DNA from: Paenibacillus tuaregi
GTDB lineage: Bacteria; Bacillota; Bacilli; Paenibacillales; Paenibacillaceae
Reading direction: 5' to 3'
NCBI RefSeq assembly: GCF_900086655.1
Contig: NZ_LT575476.1
Location: 4,106,543 to 4,170,542 of the forward strand
DNA length: 64,000 bases
The notes under the pieces: generated by a model
What the model was told of the DNA's origin: nothing
Databases searched by the model: none
The model's input: only the letters and a program-made list of their open reading frames with translations
Translations under genes and position numbers: made by a program
Shown: positions 34,747 through 43,471 of the stretch, in pieces
Position numbering within the stretch: the first letter of the stretch is position 1
How the letters are laid out: each line of letters opens with the position of its first letter

Positions 34747-36345
34747 TTACTTGGCGAACTTGCTGTTCAGTTCATCCAGCACCGGCTGAACGAGAGACTG
34801 CTTGCTTTGTACCCATTTCTTCCAGTTTGCTTCCAGATCGCCGTTTTGCAGAATCAGGTTGGCATACTCGCTTTGGTAGTCAAAGGATGCCTGGCTCTTC
34901 GCCTTGGAATCGTACAGCTGCACATCCCAGTCGTAGGTTGCCAGCTTACCGCCTTCGCTGCCCAGCTTCGCTTTCTCTTTGAACAGCTCAACGGCGCGGT
35001 CGCGGTATTCCTTCTTGATTGAAGGGTTCACGATACTGAAGTCGTCGCCCAAAATGTACAGTCCTTCAAAACGTGCCGGATATTTGTCTTCCAGGGTCTT
35101 TCCTTCCGGAAGCAAGCTGACCGGCTCCTTCTTGTCATCGTACTTCCAGTCCTTACCTTCAAAGCCCATGTTCAGGAGCAATTGTCCTTCTTTGGTCGTC
35201 GAGTAATCGATGATATCCATGATGCGTTCAAATTTCTCTTTGCTGATTTTCGGCGAGAAGATGAGCGCGGACCAGAAGTTAGGCTGCTCCAGGTTGCGGT
35301 ATTTTCCGTCGTCACCCAGAACGACCGCCGTATGGACGAGATCATCGCTGCTTACGCCCAGGTTCTTCTGCATATTCTTTTCCATGTCTTGTCTGTACGA
35401 AGCCAGGCCGCCCAGGGACATCATCGCAGCAACGCCTTTGACTCTAAAGTTGTCGCTGCCCTCGTTGTTTTTCCAAGTATAGAATTCTGGGTTGAGCAGG
35501 CCTTCTTTGTATGCTTTTTGCATCAGCTTCAGACCGGTCAGCGTCTCCGGATCGGCTGGTCCCCAATGGAACTTGCCGTCTGCTCCCTTGTAGAAAGCTG
35601 ATTCCACACGGGAATGCTCGCTGTTGGCCATGATGATATTAGTCAAGGCATCATCCGCCGTATAAGAAATCGGAACAAGCTTGGAACCGACCTTCCCTGG
35701 ATCTTTCTCTTTGACCAGTTCCGCATAATGGATCAGTTCGCTTGTCGTATAAGCATCCTTCAATTCAAACCCGACGGCTTTGGCCCAGTCCTTGCGGATG
35801 GCGATGACGCCGATTTGGTTCACAAGCGGATCAGCCGGCTTGTTTTGGAAGTACACCGGTTTTGGCAGAATGTAAGTGCCGCCTGTCAGCTGTTCCAGCT
35901 TGTCGCCTAGGCCGGTCAGCTTGTAGGCCGCCGCCACGTTCGGCCAGCGCTCTTTCCAGTCATCCGGGAATTTGTAGAGCAGTCCCTGATCGACATAGTT
36001 CACGAAATCGCCGTGCACATAGTTCCAGCTGGCCACGTCAGGCAGGTCGCCGGAGTTGATCCACAGGCGGAGCTTCTCCGGCCAGGAATCCCATTGTACA
36101 TAGTTGTAATCCCAATCGACGTTGAATTTGTCCTTCCAGTACTTGTGGAACTCGTTGTCGAGCACGCCGGGTTTCACTTCCGTGGTCTGTGCGACGGAAA
36201 TTTTCAATTTGTCCTTGTAACCTCCGGCCGCGTCTTTTTGGTCACCACTGGTTGATGCCGAGTCTTTCCCGCAGGCTGTGACCGTCAGCATAGCTGCAGA
36301 CAGTACAACAGCCAGTAGCGGCTTGAACATTCTTTTTGTGTTCAT
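34747..36345 (-). CDS. ABC transporter substrate-binding lipoprotein (LipO/AlgQ-like, large type)
   Basis: A 532-residue extracellular binding protein with lipobox LTVTACGK at about residues 19-26. The long form (over 500 residues, RKDWAKAVGFEL, IMDIIDYSTTKEGQLL) is the type that partners LplB/LplC-like permeases and binds oligosaccharides. It follows both permease genes in a minus-strand operon and has no ATPase nearby, so a shared MsmX-type ATPase is expected. It starts behind GAGGGGA. Confidence 0.88.
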   Translation of the reverse strand: MNTKRMFKPLLAVVLSAAMLTVTACGKDSASTSGDQKDAAGGYKDKLKISVAQTTEVKPGVLDNEFHKYWKDKFNVDWDYNYVQWDSWPEKLRLWINSGDLPDVASWNYVHGDFVNYVDQGLLYKFPDDWKERWPNVAAAYKLTGLGDKLEQLTGGTYILPKPVYFQNKPADPLVNQIGVIAIRKDWAKAVGFELKDAYTTSELIHYAELVKEKDPGKVGSKLVPISYTADDALTNIIMANSEHSRVESAFYKGADGKFHWGPADPETLTGLKLMQKAYKEGLLNPEFYTWKNNEGSDNFRVKGVAAMMSLGGLASYRQDMEKNMQKNLGVSSDDLVHTAVVLGDDGKYRNLEQPNFWSALIFSPKISKEKFERIMDIIDYSTTKEGQLLLNMGFEGKDWKYDDKKEPVSLLPEGKTLEDKYPARFEGLYILGDDFSIVNPSIKKEYRDRAVELFKEKAKLGSEGGKLATYDWDVQLYDSKAKSQASFDYQSEYANLILQNGDLEANWKKWVQSKQSLVQPVLDELNSKFAK

Positions 36346-36400
36346 GTTTTTTCCCCTCTTTTTGATCAGATTTTTTTGCGGTAAAAAATCTATTGTGTAA

Positions 36401-37303
36401 TCAGGTCTTGATAGCCCCTGTTAACACCCCTTTGGCGAAGTGCTTTTGCAGCATCGGGAAGAAGCACATGATCGGCACCATCGTTACGAAGACCGAGGCC
36501 ATCTTCATTCCCGTGGAAAAACCGGATTTGTTCAGGGCGTCCACGCTGCCCGCATTCGAAACGTTTGTCGTCGATTCGACGATAATGGTCCGCAGGACGT
36601 TTTGCAGCGGAAGCATATCCGCTTTTCGCAGGAAGATCATCGCATCATACCATCCGTTCCAGAAGGCTACGCCGTAGAACAGCGTAATGGTCGCCATAAT
36701 CGGCGCCGCCAGTGGAAGGACGACGGAGAACAGGATGCGCCATTCGCCCGCCCCGTCAAGCCTTGCTGATTCCATCAAGGATTCCGGCAGGCCCTGGAAG
36801 TAGTTCATCATCAGGATCATATTGAAAGCGCTGAAGCTTCCTACCAGGATGACGGACCACAGGGAACCGGTGAGGCTCAGCGATTTCATAACCAGATACA
36901 GCGGCACGATTCCGCCGTTAAAGATCATGGTGAACAGGACAAGGAAGAAGATGAACTTTTTCCCTGGGAATCTGTTGCGGCTGAGGCCGTAAGCCATCGT
37001 AGTTGTCAGGAACAAGCTCAGCGGCAGCCCGATCACCAGAATTTGAATGGTGTTCCAGAAGCCTGTCAGCAGCCTTCCGTCTTGGAACAGCTCCCGGTAG
37101 GCATCCAGTGTTGGATGCTTCGGCCACAGCATCATCGGATTATCTGCATATTCCTTCTGCGAGGCGAGTGAGACCGCGATCACGTTCAGGAACGGAATCA
37201 AAATGATTAAAGCCAGAACAATCAGCACTGTAAACAAGATGTAATCGAGAAGCGTCATTTTACCGATCCGGTATTTATGCCGTTTCTCAGCATGCGTACT
37301 CAT
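36401..37303 (-). CDS. Carbohydrate ABC transporter permease, LplC/MalG-like
   Basis: A 300-residue membrane subunit with about six helices. The coupling loop EAA-like motif is ESARLDGAGEWRILFSVVLP. It pairs with the LplB-like permease encoded 18 bases upstream. It starts behind AAAGGAG. Confidence 0.9.
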   Translation of the reverse strand: MSTHAEKRHKYRIGKMTLLDYILFTVLIVLALIILIPFLNVIAVSLASQKEYADNPMMLWPKHPTLDAYRELFQDGRLLTGFWNTIQILVIGLPLSLFLTTTMAYGLSRNRFPGKKFIFFLVLFTMIFNGGIVPLYLVMKSLSLTGSLWSVILVGSFSAFNMILMMNYFQGLPESLMESARLDGAGEWRILFSVVLPLAAPIMATITLFYGVAFWNGWYDAMIFLRKADMLPLQNVLRTIIVESTTNVSNAGSVDALNKSGFSTGMKMASVFVTMVPIMCFFPMLQKHFAKGVLTGAIKT

Positions 37304-37321
37304 CTCTTTAACACTCCTTTC

Positions 37322-38281
37322 CTAACGGAACAATCCGTCTCCGCCCATCAGTTTGGCCACGCGGTCCGCAGCAAGCAGCAGAATCATGTTCACAAGCGAA
37401 CGGAACAAGCTAACCGCCGTCGAGAACGAGAAGTCCGTCGAAGACAGGAACGTGATCCGGTAAATGTACACGTCGAGCACCTGGGACACGTTCTGCGTCG
37501 CCGCATTCGCCAAGTTGAAGATCTGGTCGAAGCCGGCGGACATCAGGCCGCCCACGTTCAGGATGAACATGACCGTAACGGTTGGCAAAATGTTTGGCAG
37601 CGTAATTTTGAAAATTTGCTGCATCCGCGAAGCGCCGTCGATCTGCGCCGATTCATATTGGTCCTGGTCGATCCCCGAGATGGCCGCCAGGAAGATGATG
37701 GCCCCCCATCCGGTGGATTTCCAAATGTCTGTCAATATCAGCATCGGCAGGAACATTGGCTCGGAGCCGAGGAAGTTGATCGTTGGAAGTCCAAGAAGCT
37801 GCAGCACGCTGTTCAGCAGACCGTCATAAGAAAGGACATTGATCACGACCCCTGAGACAATGATCCATGACAGGAACTGCGGAAACGTAAAGATTGTCTG
37901 GAACAGCTTCTTCGTCTTCCGCATACGGAGCTCGTTCAGCAGGAGCGCCAGCAGAATCGGGAACGGGAAGGTGATAATCAGCTTGATAATGTTGATGTAC
38001 AGTGTTCTCCACACCGCTTCGGCAAACATGGGGTCGCGAAAAACATACTTAAAGTTCTCCAGGCCGACCCAGGGGCTGCCCCAGATTCCCATGTTGGCTT
38101 TGTAATGCTTAAATGCTAGCGACAAGCCGCCCATTGGCAGATAAGCAAACAGGATCAACCAGATTAGACCGGGAATAAGCAGCGTATACGTCATCCGGTG
38201 CTTCCAAATTTCCGTAAACAGATTGCCGGTTTTGGAACGCCCCTTTGTATTTTTGTTTGGCCCTAAGGCTGCAGGTTTCAA
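37322..38281 (-). CDS. Carbohydrate ABC transporter permease, LplB/MalF-like
   Basis: About 319 residues with six helices and the coupling motif ESAQIDGASRMQQIFKITLP. The likely start is a TTG at 38279-38281, seven bases after GTGAGGAG. A GTG overlapping the esterase stop would extend it by five residues but lacks a site, and an ATG nearby is in another frame. It is preceded directly by the esterase gene. Confidence 0.88.
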   Translation of the reverse strand: MKPAALGPNKNTKGRSKTGNLFTEIWKHRMTYTLLIPGLIWLILFAYLPMGGLSLAFKHYKANMGIWGSPWVGLENFKYVFRDPMFAEAVWRTLYINIIKLIITFPFPILLALLLNELRMRKTKKLFQTIFTFPQFLSWIIVSGVVINVLSYDGLLNSVLQLLGLPTINFLGSEPMFLPMLILTDIWKSTGWGAIIFLAAISGIDQDQYESAQIDGASRMQQIFKITLPNILPTVTVMFILNVGGLMSAGFDQIFNLANAATQNVSQVLDVYIYRITFLSSTDFSFSTAVSLFRSLVNMILLLAADRVAKLMGGDGLFR

Positions 38282-38295
38282 TTGGCATCTCCTCA

Positions 38296-39060
38296 CTATT
38301 CTTGGGTCTTGTCTTTAAACAGAAAATCAAAAGCTGTCTTCAAATGCTCTTCCCAAAAGAGCCAGTCATGCGTTCCCGTTCCTTCAACGTACCGGAAATC
38401 GAACGGGCTGTGCTCCATGTAGCCGGCAAACTGCCGGTTCATCGCCACGAACGGGTCTTCCGAACCGCAGCAGCACAGCACCTGAGGCAGCCTCCTGCCC
38501 TCTTCGATCAACTTCGCGGACAGCGCATACAAATCCTGATCCGGCTTCACCTCAAGCTCCGGTCCGAAGACGGCCTGCATCTCCCTGCGCATCCCTTCCG
38601 GCATCTCCGGGTCGGCCAGACGCTGGCGGATGTCGGTCGGGCCCGAGAAAGATACCGCTTTGGCATACCGCTCTGGATAAGTGAGCGCGCATTTGAGCGC
38701 TCCGTAGCCGCCCATCGACAATCCCGCCACAAAAGTGCTTGCAGGATCAGTATTCAAATGCAGAAGGCGTCTGCACAACTCCGGGAGCTCCTCCGTAATG
38801 TAGTGGAAATAGTCCAGCCCGTAAAACATGTTGGTATAAAAGCTTCGTCCTGCTTCCGGCATGATCACCGTACAGCCGTACTTCGCCGCATACATTTCCA
38901 CGGTCGTCAGGCGGTGCCAGGTGCTGGCGTTGTCCCCCGCTCCATGCAGGAGGTACAGCGTGCTTGAAGTGGGGACGCCGGTATCGACCGGAGAGATCAC
39001 ATGGATGTTGGTCGTCATCCGCAGCGTTGGTGAGCCGGTATCGATCATTAAGTGCGCCAC
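38296..39060 (-). CDS. Alpha/beta-hydrolase esterase (EstA / esterase D-like)
   Basis: A 254-residue cytoplasmic esterase. The oxyanion region is YLLHGAGDNASTW, the nucleophile elbow is GLSMGGYGA, and the acid/His pair follow in CGSEDPF and GTHDWLFW. It resembles tributyrin/acetyl esterases that deacylate imported sugars. It is the first gene of the importer operon and starts with GTG behind AAAGGGG. A substituted glucan is a plausible substrate. Confidence 0.82.
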   Translation of the reverse strand: MAHLMIDTGSPTLRMTTNIHVISPVDTGVPTSSTLYLLHGAGDNASTWHRLTTVEMYAAKYGCTVIMPEAGRSFYTNMFYGLDYFHYITEELPELCRRLLHLNTDPASTFVAGLSMGGYGALKCALTYPERYAKAVSFSGPTDIRQRLADPEMPEGMRREMQAVFGPELEVKPDQDLYALSAKLIEEGRRLPQVLCCCGSEDPFVAMNRQFAGYMEHSPFDFRYVEGTGTHDWLFWEEHLKTAFDFLFKDKTQE

Positions 39061-39283
39061 TTGTAACCCCTTTCATTTCAGTTCGACTGCTCTATTGTGT
39101 TGTCCGCCTTAGTCAGCGGCAGCCCCCTTACGGAAAGCCGGTTCGGCTGAGCCGATAACGGACAGTTTCGGCCCGTCATTGGTTCTTGTGATCACCATTC
39201 GCGTTCCTGCCAAGCAAGATCCGATTTCAGCCTCATCAGGCGTTATCGGGGTAGATGCTGCAGGTCGTTAATAGCGATGAAAG

Positions 39284-39306
39284 CGATTTTTCGAATCGTT
39301 TCGATT
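39284..39306. promoter_or_regulatory. LacI-type operator palindromes at the esterase operon start
   Basis: AATCG-TTT-CGATT (39294-39306) is a perfect palindrome, and CGATT-TTTCG-AATCG (39284-39298) overlaps it. They cover the region from the -10 to the inferred start of transcription, where a repressor would block. The LacI gene at 29304-30290 is the natural candidate. Confidence 0.6.
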
Positions 39307-39308
39307 AC

Positions 39309-39337
39309 ATCATAATCCCGTTGCCTAAACCTGTCAA
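39309..39337 (-). promoter_or_regulatory. Promoter of the esterase-importer operon
   Basis: On the minus strand TTGACA (39332-39337) is followed after exactly 17 bases by TATGAT (39309-39314). This is close to consensus and fits a strong promoter under repression. Confidence 0.8.
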
Positions 39338-39454
39338 CAATCTTTTTTAAAAAGGCCCAGCGATCTGTATTTTTGTGCAAATCCCTGATTTCCCCTGCGT
39401 TAACAAGACAAAATCCTCAACGAAAGATAGACAGTAACCGCTTACAAATTATGG

Positions 39455-39483
39455 TTGACAAGAGGGAGCGATCTGTAATAATC
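39455..39483 (+). promoter_or_regulatory. Promoter of the serine hydrolase gene
   Basis: TTGACA (39455-39460) is followed by a TAATAAT stretch at a spacing of 15-18 bases, depending on the register chosen. The start codon lies about 120 bases downstream. Confidence 0.5.
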
Positions 39484-39502
39484 TCAAGATTAACGAGTAA
39501 AT

Positions 39503-39518
39503 ATGAAAACGTTTCTAT
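39503..39518 (+). promoter_or_regulatory. cre-like (CcpA) site before the serine hydrolase
   Basis: ATGAAAACGTTTCTAT fits the catabolite-responsive element consensus with one mismatch. It lies downstream of the predicted promoter, where CcpA would block elongation. A LacI paralogue could also bind it. Confidence 0.45.
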
Positions 39519-39599
39519 AAATTTCATCCTGTTCCTCACGGCCGGAACGGCATATGACCTGTTTTAGTCATGGGAATCAAGCGGAAGGAAGGCTTAACG

Positions 39600-40505
39600 A
39601 TGACATTTCAAATCGGCGGTTTTGTCGATTACCTCAGCAGGAGAAAACTGAACGTCTTATCTGTCCGGGTGCTGCAAAAGGAGCAGCTGCTGGGGCAGTG
39701 GGACAGGGATAGTGACGCCCGCCGGCTTCAGCATTCGGTTAGCAAGTCCTTTACAAGCATGGCGGTCGGACTTGCCGTTGCCGAAGGAAAGCTGACGCTG
39801 GATGCACGGTTAAACGATTTTTTCCCGGATTACGGGAAGTCGGTAAAGGATTCGCCCTATCCTCCGGGAGAGCTGACCCTTAGGAATCTGCTCCGGATGA
39901 CCTCCGGCCACGATGCACCGCCACTCTCTGTGGAAGAGCGGGAAACGCTGCAGGAGAAGGATTGGATCAAATATTACATGTCTCTGCCCTTGGACCGGCT
40001 GCCCGGAGAGACCTTCACATACAGCAGCGGCGATACGTTTATGGTCTCGGCCATGGTTCAGGCCGCGGTCGGGGAGACGGTACGCGACTATTTGGTGCCG
40101 CGGCTGTTCGAGCCGCTCGGCATCGGGGATGTCCGGTGGGACACGTCACCGCTCGGCATCACACTCGGCTGCACCGGGCTGTGGCTCAGCTGCGAAGAGC
40201 TGAGCCGGTTCGGCCAGATGCTGCTGCAGAAGGGACAGTGGCAGGGCACCCAGCTAATCCCGGAGGAATGGATCGGCGAGGTTACGCGGAAGCAAATCGA
40301 TACGCCGGGAACGGCAGACTGGGGCGCGGGTTACGGCGGCCAATTCTGGATGTGCACGCACGAAGCCTACCGCGCTGACGGCATGCACGGACAGTTCTGC
40401 GTCGTCATCCCGGACAAAGAGGCTGTGATCGCCATCAACAGTGACGAGGATGATATGCAGGGCATTCTTGATGCCGTCTGGGCGGATATTTTTCCCCAGC
40501 TCTAA
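39600..40505 (+). CDS. Beta-lactamase family serine hydrolase
   Basis: About 301 residues of the class C beta-lactamase/esterase fold. The SxxK motif is SVSK in QHSVSKSFTSMAVGL, the Tyr motif is YSSGDTF, and the third motif is HGQF in place of KTG. There is no signal peptide, so it probably acts inside the cell as an esterase or amidase rather than as a resistance enzyme. I chose the ATG at 39600, seven bases after AAGGAAGG; an ATG at 39570 has no site. It is divergent from the importer operon and may act on the same substrate. Confidence 0.8.
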   Translation: MTFQIGGFVDYLSRRKLNVLSVRVLQKEQLLGQWDRDSDARRLQHSVSKSFTSMAVGLAVAEGKLTLDARLNDFFPDYGKSVKDSPYPPGELTLRNLLRMTSGHDAPPLSVEERETLQEKDWIKYYMSLPLDRLPGETFTYSSGDTFMVSAMVQAAVGETVRDYLVPRLFEPLGIGDVRWDTSPLGITLGCTGLWLSCEELSRFGQMLLQKGQWQGTQLIPEEWIGEVTRKQIDTPGTADWGAGYGGQFWMCTHEAYRADGMHGQFCVVIPDKEAVIAINSDEDDMQGILDAVWADIFPQL

Positions 40506-40542
40506 GCGGATTACATTTTCATGATATGTCAGAAAATACAAC

Positions 40543-40579
40543 AAAACGGTGCGTCCTATTTATAAGGACAGCACCGTTT
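40543..40579 (+). terminator. Terminator of the serine hydrolase gene
   Basis: AAACGGTGCGTCC pairs with GGACAGCACCGTTT, with one mismatch and a loop of about nine bases. TTTCTCTTG follows. Confidence 0.7.
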
Positions 40580-40668
40580 CTCTTGCTTGGGATTGGAATC
40601 TGGATCTTACATGTCTGTCATTCCATTAACAAAATGACCCTTTTGATTCGAAACGTTCCAATTCGGTG

Positions 40669-40703
40669 AACCCCGACTCTGCGTAAAACACAGGGCGGGG
40701 TTG
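40669..40703 (-). terminator. Hairpin after the methyltransferase gene
   Basis: AACCCCG pairs with CGGGGTT across the loop. It lies just after the methyltransferase stop on the minus strand. No strong T run follows, so termination is likely but weak. Confidence 0.45.
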
Positions 40704-40709
40704 TTACTT

Positions 40710-41444
40710 TTAATAACGCTCTACAGAAGCTAAGAAAAACATAGGACGGCGGGTCTCTTCCTGCCAATCCGGATTTCTCTTCAGCATTTCTTCCGTCGGC
40801 TTAAGCTCGGAAATTTCTTTAATAACAAAGCCGGCTTGGATTAAGGAATTGATTATAGAAGCCACAGTTCGATGATACTTGACCACTTCGTGATCTAAAA
40901 AAATGGTTCGCCGTAGTCCTACCTGGTGATAGTGGTCAACTGGCCAGTGCAATTTCTCCCCTTGTGGCCCATAGAACCAGGATTGCTGCGCAAGAGCCGT
41001 ATAGATTGGATGTTCAACGGACATCACAAAGCTGCCTCCCGGCACAAGACAATGATGGATTTTGCGGCAAATAAGATCGAAATCTTCAACATAGTGAAGG
41101 GCAAGAGAGCTTATAACTACATCAAACTCCCCTTCGTTGAAGTCAATATCCTCAATCGCAAGGCGGCGGTATTCAATGTTTGGATCGTCAGTCATTATTC
41201 TGGCGCGTTCCAGCATGTTCCCAGACAGATCGATTCCCACTACGGAAGAGGCTCCCTGTTCACGGGCAAATCGGCAGTGCCAGCCGAAGCCGCACCCCAA
41301 ATCGAGCACCTTTTTATCCCGCAGATCAGGCAGCATGGACCGGAAAGCCCCCCATTCCCCGGCAGCGTCTAATCCCCCGGTGGAACGGGCCATTTGACTG
41401 TAGCTTGTAAAGAAACCCGTCTCATCATATTTGTTTTGCTTCAT
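40710..41444 (-). CDS. Class I SAM-dependent methyltransferase
   Basis: A 244-residue methyltransferase with motif I VLDLGCGFGWHCRFA and motif II acidic VVGIDLSGNML, then FDVVISSLALHYVEDF. It resembles the UbiE/Coq5-type superfamily of small-molecule methyltransferases. The substrate is not evident and its neighbours give no hint. It starts behind AAAGGATAT. Confidence 0.85.
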   Translation of the reverse strand: MKQNKYDETGFFTSYSQMARSTGGLDAAGEWGAFRSMLPDLRDKKVLDLGCGFGWHCRFAREQGASSVVGIDLSGNMLERARIMTDDPNIEYRRLAIEDIDFNEGEFDVVISSLALHYVEDFDLICRKIHHCLVPGGSFVMSVEHPIYTALAQQSWFYGPQGEKLHWPVDHYHQVGLRRTIFLDHEVVKYHRTVASIINSLIQAGFVIKEISELKPTEEMLKRNPDWQEETRRPMFFLASVERY

Positions 41445-41653
41445 GATTATATCCTTTCCTGGCAGCGGCCAGCCCGACTACCAGCAATTATCAGCCCTTG
41501 TGTTTCTATAATCTATTCTAAATTAAGGGAGCAGCACCGTACAATTGTATACTTTAACTTAAATCAAATTATACCCTTAGCCTAATCAGAGTCCTTACCC
41601 TACTAAGACTCCCTACACTTCTATCACGACTTTCTATCAAACCACACAAAAAA

Positions 41654-41675
41654 TCCGCGGAGCCTTTCCCGCGGA
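41654..41675 (-). terminator. Terminator of the 41.7 kb hypothetical gene
   Basis: TCCGCGG pairs perfectly with CCGCGGA, followed by six T on the minus strand. Confidence 0.85.
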
Positions 41676-41681
41676 CTACCA

Positions 41682-42077
41682 CTATACATGAACAGGCTTA
41701 GTCAAGAGATGTTTCTGGAATTCTAGCTCCCCACGCACACGGTCAAACGACAGCTGCGGCGAAGAATCCCAACTCATTGAATCCTGCTTAATGTGGGACA
41801 GCACTTCCTCACAGCTTTGGTTAAACCTCTCCGTAGCAGAGTGACCTGAACTGGCCAGCATTTCAGCGGCCTCTTCCACAAGCATGATGTACACGGAATA
41901 CAGCTTGCATTGAGCTTTCCTTCCCCGCTGTTTAAGCTTCGACCAGGTATAGGCCCCCGTGTCTACCACTTCCACCGATCCCTCCATATAACTCAGTTCA
42001 GAGTACTCAAGAAGGAAAATCCGAAGCTCATCTTCCACAGTCTGGTAGCGTTCCAACAAAGATTGCACATTGTTCAT
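41682..42077 (-). CDS. Hypothetical protein, alpha-helical
   Basis: A 131-residue protein that I do not recognise. It is mostly helical and charged, without signal peptide or membrane span (MNNVQSLLERYQTVEDEL, YIMLVEEAAEMLASS). I start it at the ATG at 42075-42077. A TTG eleven codons upstream falls inside a GC-rich inverted repeat (42109-42145). It has a clear terminator and is on the same strand as the BNR-repeat gene upstream. Confidence 0.6.
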   Translation of the reverse strand: MNNVQSLLERYQTVEDELRIFLLEYSELSYMEGSVEVVDTGAYTWSKLKQRGRKAQCKLYSVYIMLVEEAAEMLASSGHSATERFNQSCEEVLSHIKQDSMSWDSSPQLSFDRVRGELEFQKHLLTKPVHV

Positions 42078-42108
42078 AAATCGCCCCAATCTCACTTCTA
42101 AATGCGGC

Positions 42109-42145
42109 AAGGGCCCCCTAATGCCACAGCGACCGGGAGCCCTTG
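42109..42145. repeat. GC-rich inverted repeat
   Basis: CAAGGGCcCCC pairs with GGGaGCCCTTG across about 15 bases. There is no T run. It could fold in the leader of the hypothetical gene or end the BNR transcript. Confidence 0.4.
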
Positions 42146-42216
42146 AAACTTCTAACGCAAATAGTAAGTTGACCTAAGTATACCTTAGCTGGGATAAAAA
42201 GTATACCCATTTCCAT

Positions 42217-43446
42217 TTATGTGGAAAAGTAGATATCCTGCTTCCCTGTGGGTGGAGTCGTTGCATTCCATACTGCAGCCAGCGTATCCGGCAGACTTGT
42301 GGCCGCCGTAATATAATCCCCGATCAAGGCCACCGGCGTTGGAAAGTTGCCATTCGGATCGAAAGACGCGTCGGTAAGGCGGCGGTTCGTAAACGATCCT
42401 CCCCCGTTAAAAGATTCCGCCACGAACACATCCAGAAGGAAACCATTGACTCTATTCGTGTAATAGATTACCCTCACTGTCCCCGTGGAGGGCGATACCG
42501 TAATCGCGGGGAAAAAGTTCTGGGTTCCCGGTGGTGCACCGGTAATGCTCTTCGGTATTGACCAAAGCTGTCCGTCCGGTGAGATCGATAGAAATATATC
42601 CGCATATCCGTTCCGGTAATCATTCCAGGCGGCGTAGACGTTGCCACTCCCAAGGCCGCTTGAAATATCCGCCCCCAGTGTCAGATTCGTCTGTACGCGG
42701 AAGCCGTATCCGGTAACTGGAAGCGGAGATGGCACTGGGACCACAGATGAAATCAGGAGTGATTCCCTCGCAATATCCGGGTAATAGCTCACTCCTCCGT
42801 TATAAGAAATCCGCAAATTCGCCTCAGGATTCACAGGTCCGGTCAGAATGTACCCGGAGTACACCTCGCCAGACAGGCCAATAGCCACAGCCGCCCTGTC
42901 ATGAAATCCTCGTGGATCACTCAATCTCTGCGGAGTCTCCCAACTAGCTCCTTCATTCAGAGATCGCTGGATAAAAATTGCGGAGTAGTTGAACAGCGGA
43001 GTGTAGCTTACATAGGCATTTCCCCGATATGGACTGCCCGGTGAACGGTCCACCGCAATAAACGGTTCATCATTATGGATGATCGTGCCATATCCCCGCT
43101 GTACAATCACAGGCGGGTTGAAATTGGCTCCGTTATCAAATGAAGTATAACTGACAATCGTTCCGTCATTGAAGTCATTATACACGTGGCAGGCCACTAT
43201 GAAAGTATTAGGAAAGGTATAATCAATCGTCGGGGCCTCGGCACTTGCATACCCTGACGGCTGTGGAAGAATCGCACTGGCCCACGTCTGGCCCCCATCC
43301 GTTGACCTTGACACGCCGATCCGTCCGGTCCCCAGGCTGTCATCCACATAGACAACACACATAAAGTTAGCCAGTACCGAGTTTACTGCTATGGAAGGCT
43401 CGAAATGATTGCCCGGCAGAGCCGCGGTAATATTTACGACAGGCAC
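42217..43446 (-). CDS. BNR/sialidase-type beta-propeller protein
   Basis: A 409-residue protein made of BNR/Asp-box repeats (STDGGQTWASA, SFDNGANFNPP, NEGASWETPQ, SFNGGGSFTNR). It is therefore a six-bladed propeller of the exo-sialidase superfold. It lacks a signal peptide, and I do not see the sialidase Arg triad, so binding rather than catalysis is likely. The start is a GTG behind AAAGGAGGCGAT. It follows a short beta-rich protein on the same strand; similar proteins occur in spore-surface contexts, but that is inference. Confidence 0.7.
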   Translation of the reverse strand: MPVVNITAALPGNHFEPSIAVNSVLANFMCVVYVDDSLGTGRIGVSRSTDGGQTWASAILPQPSGYASAEAPTIDYTFPNTFIVACHVYNDFNDGTIVSYTSFDNGANFNPPVIVQRGYGTIIHNDEPFIAVDRSPGSPYRGNAYVSYTPLFNYSAIFIQRSLNEGASWETPQRLSDPRGFHDRAAVAIGLSGEVYSGYILTGPVNPEANLRISYNGGVSYYPDIARESLLISSVVPVPSPLPVTGYGFRVQTNLTLGADISSGLGSGNVYAAWNDYRNGYADIFLSISPDGQLWSIPKSITGAPPGTQNFFPAITVSPSTGTVRVIYYTNRVNGFLLDVFVAESFNGGGSFTNRRLTDASFDPNGNFPTPVALIGDYITAATSLPDTLAAVWNATTPPTGKQDIYFST

Positions 43447-43471
43447 AGGTATCGCCTCCTTTCACATAGAT

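Noticed and set aside
41535..41560. TACAATTGTATA palindrome upstream of the methyltransferase as an operator
   Set aside because: It is short and AT-rich and no promoter of good quality lines up with it. No regulator gene is nearby.
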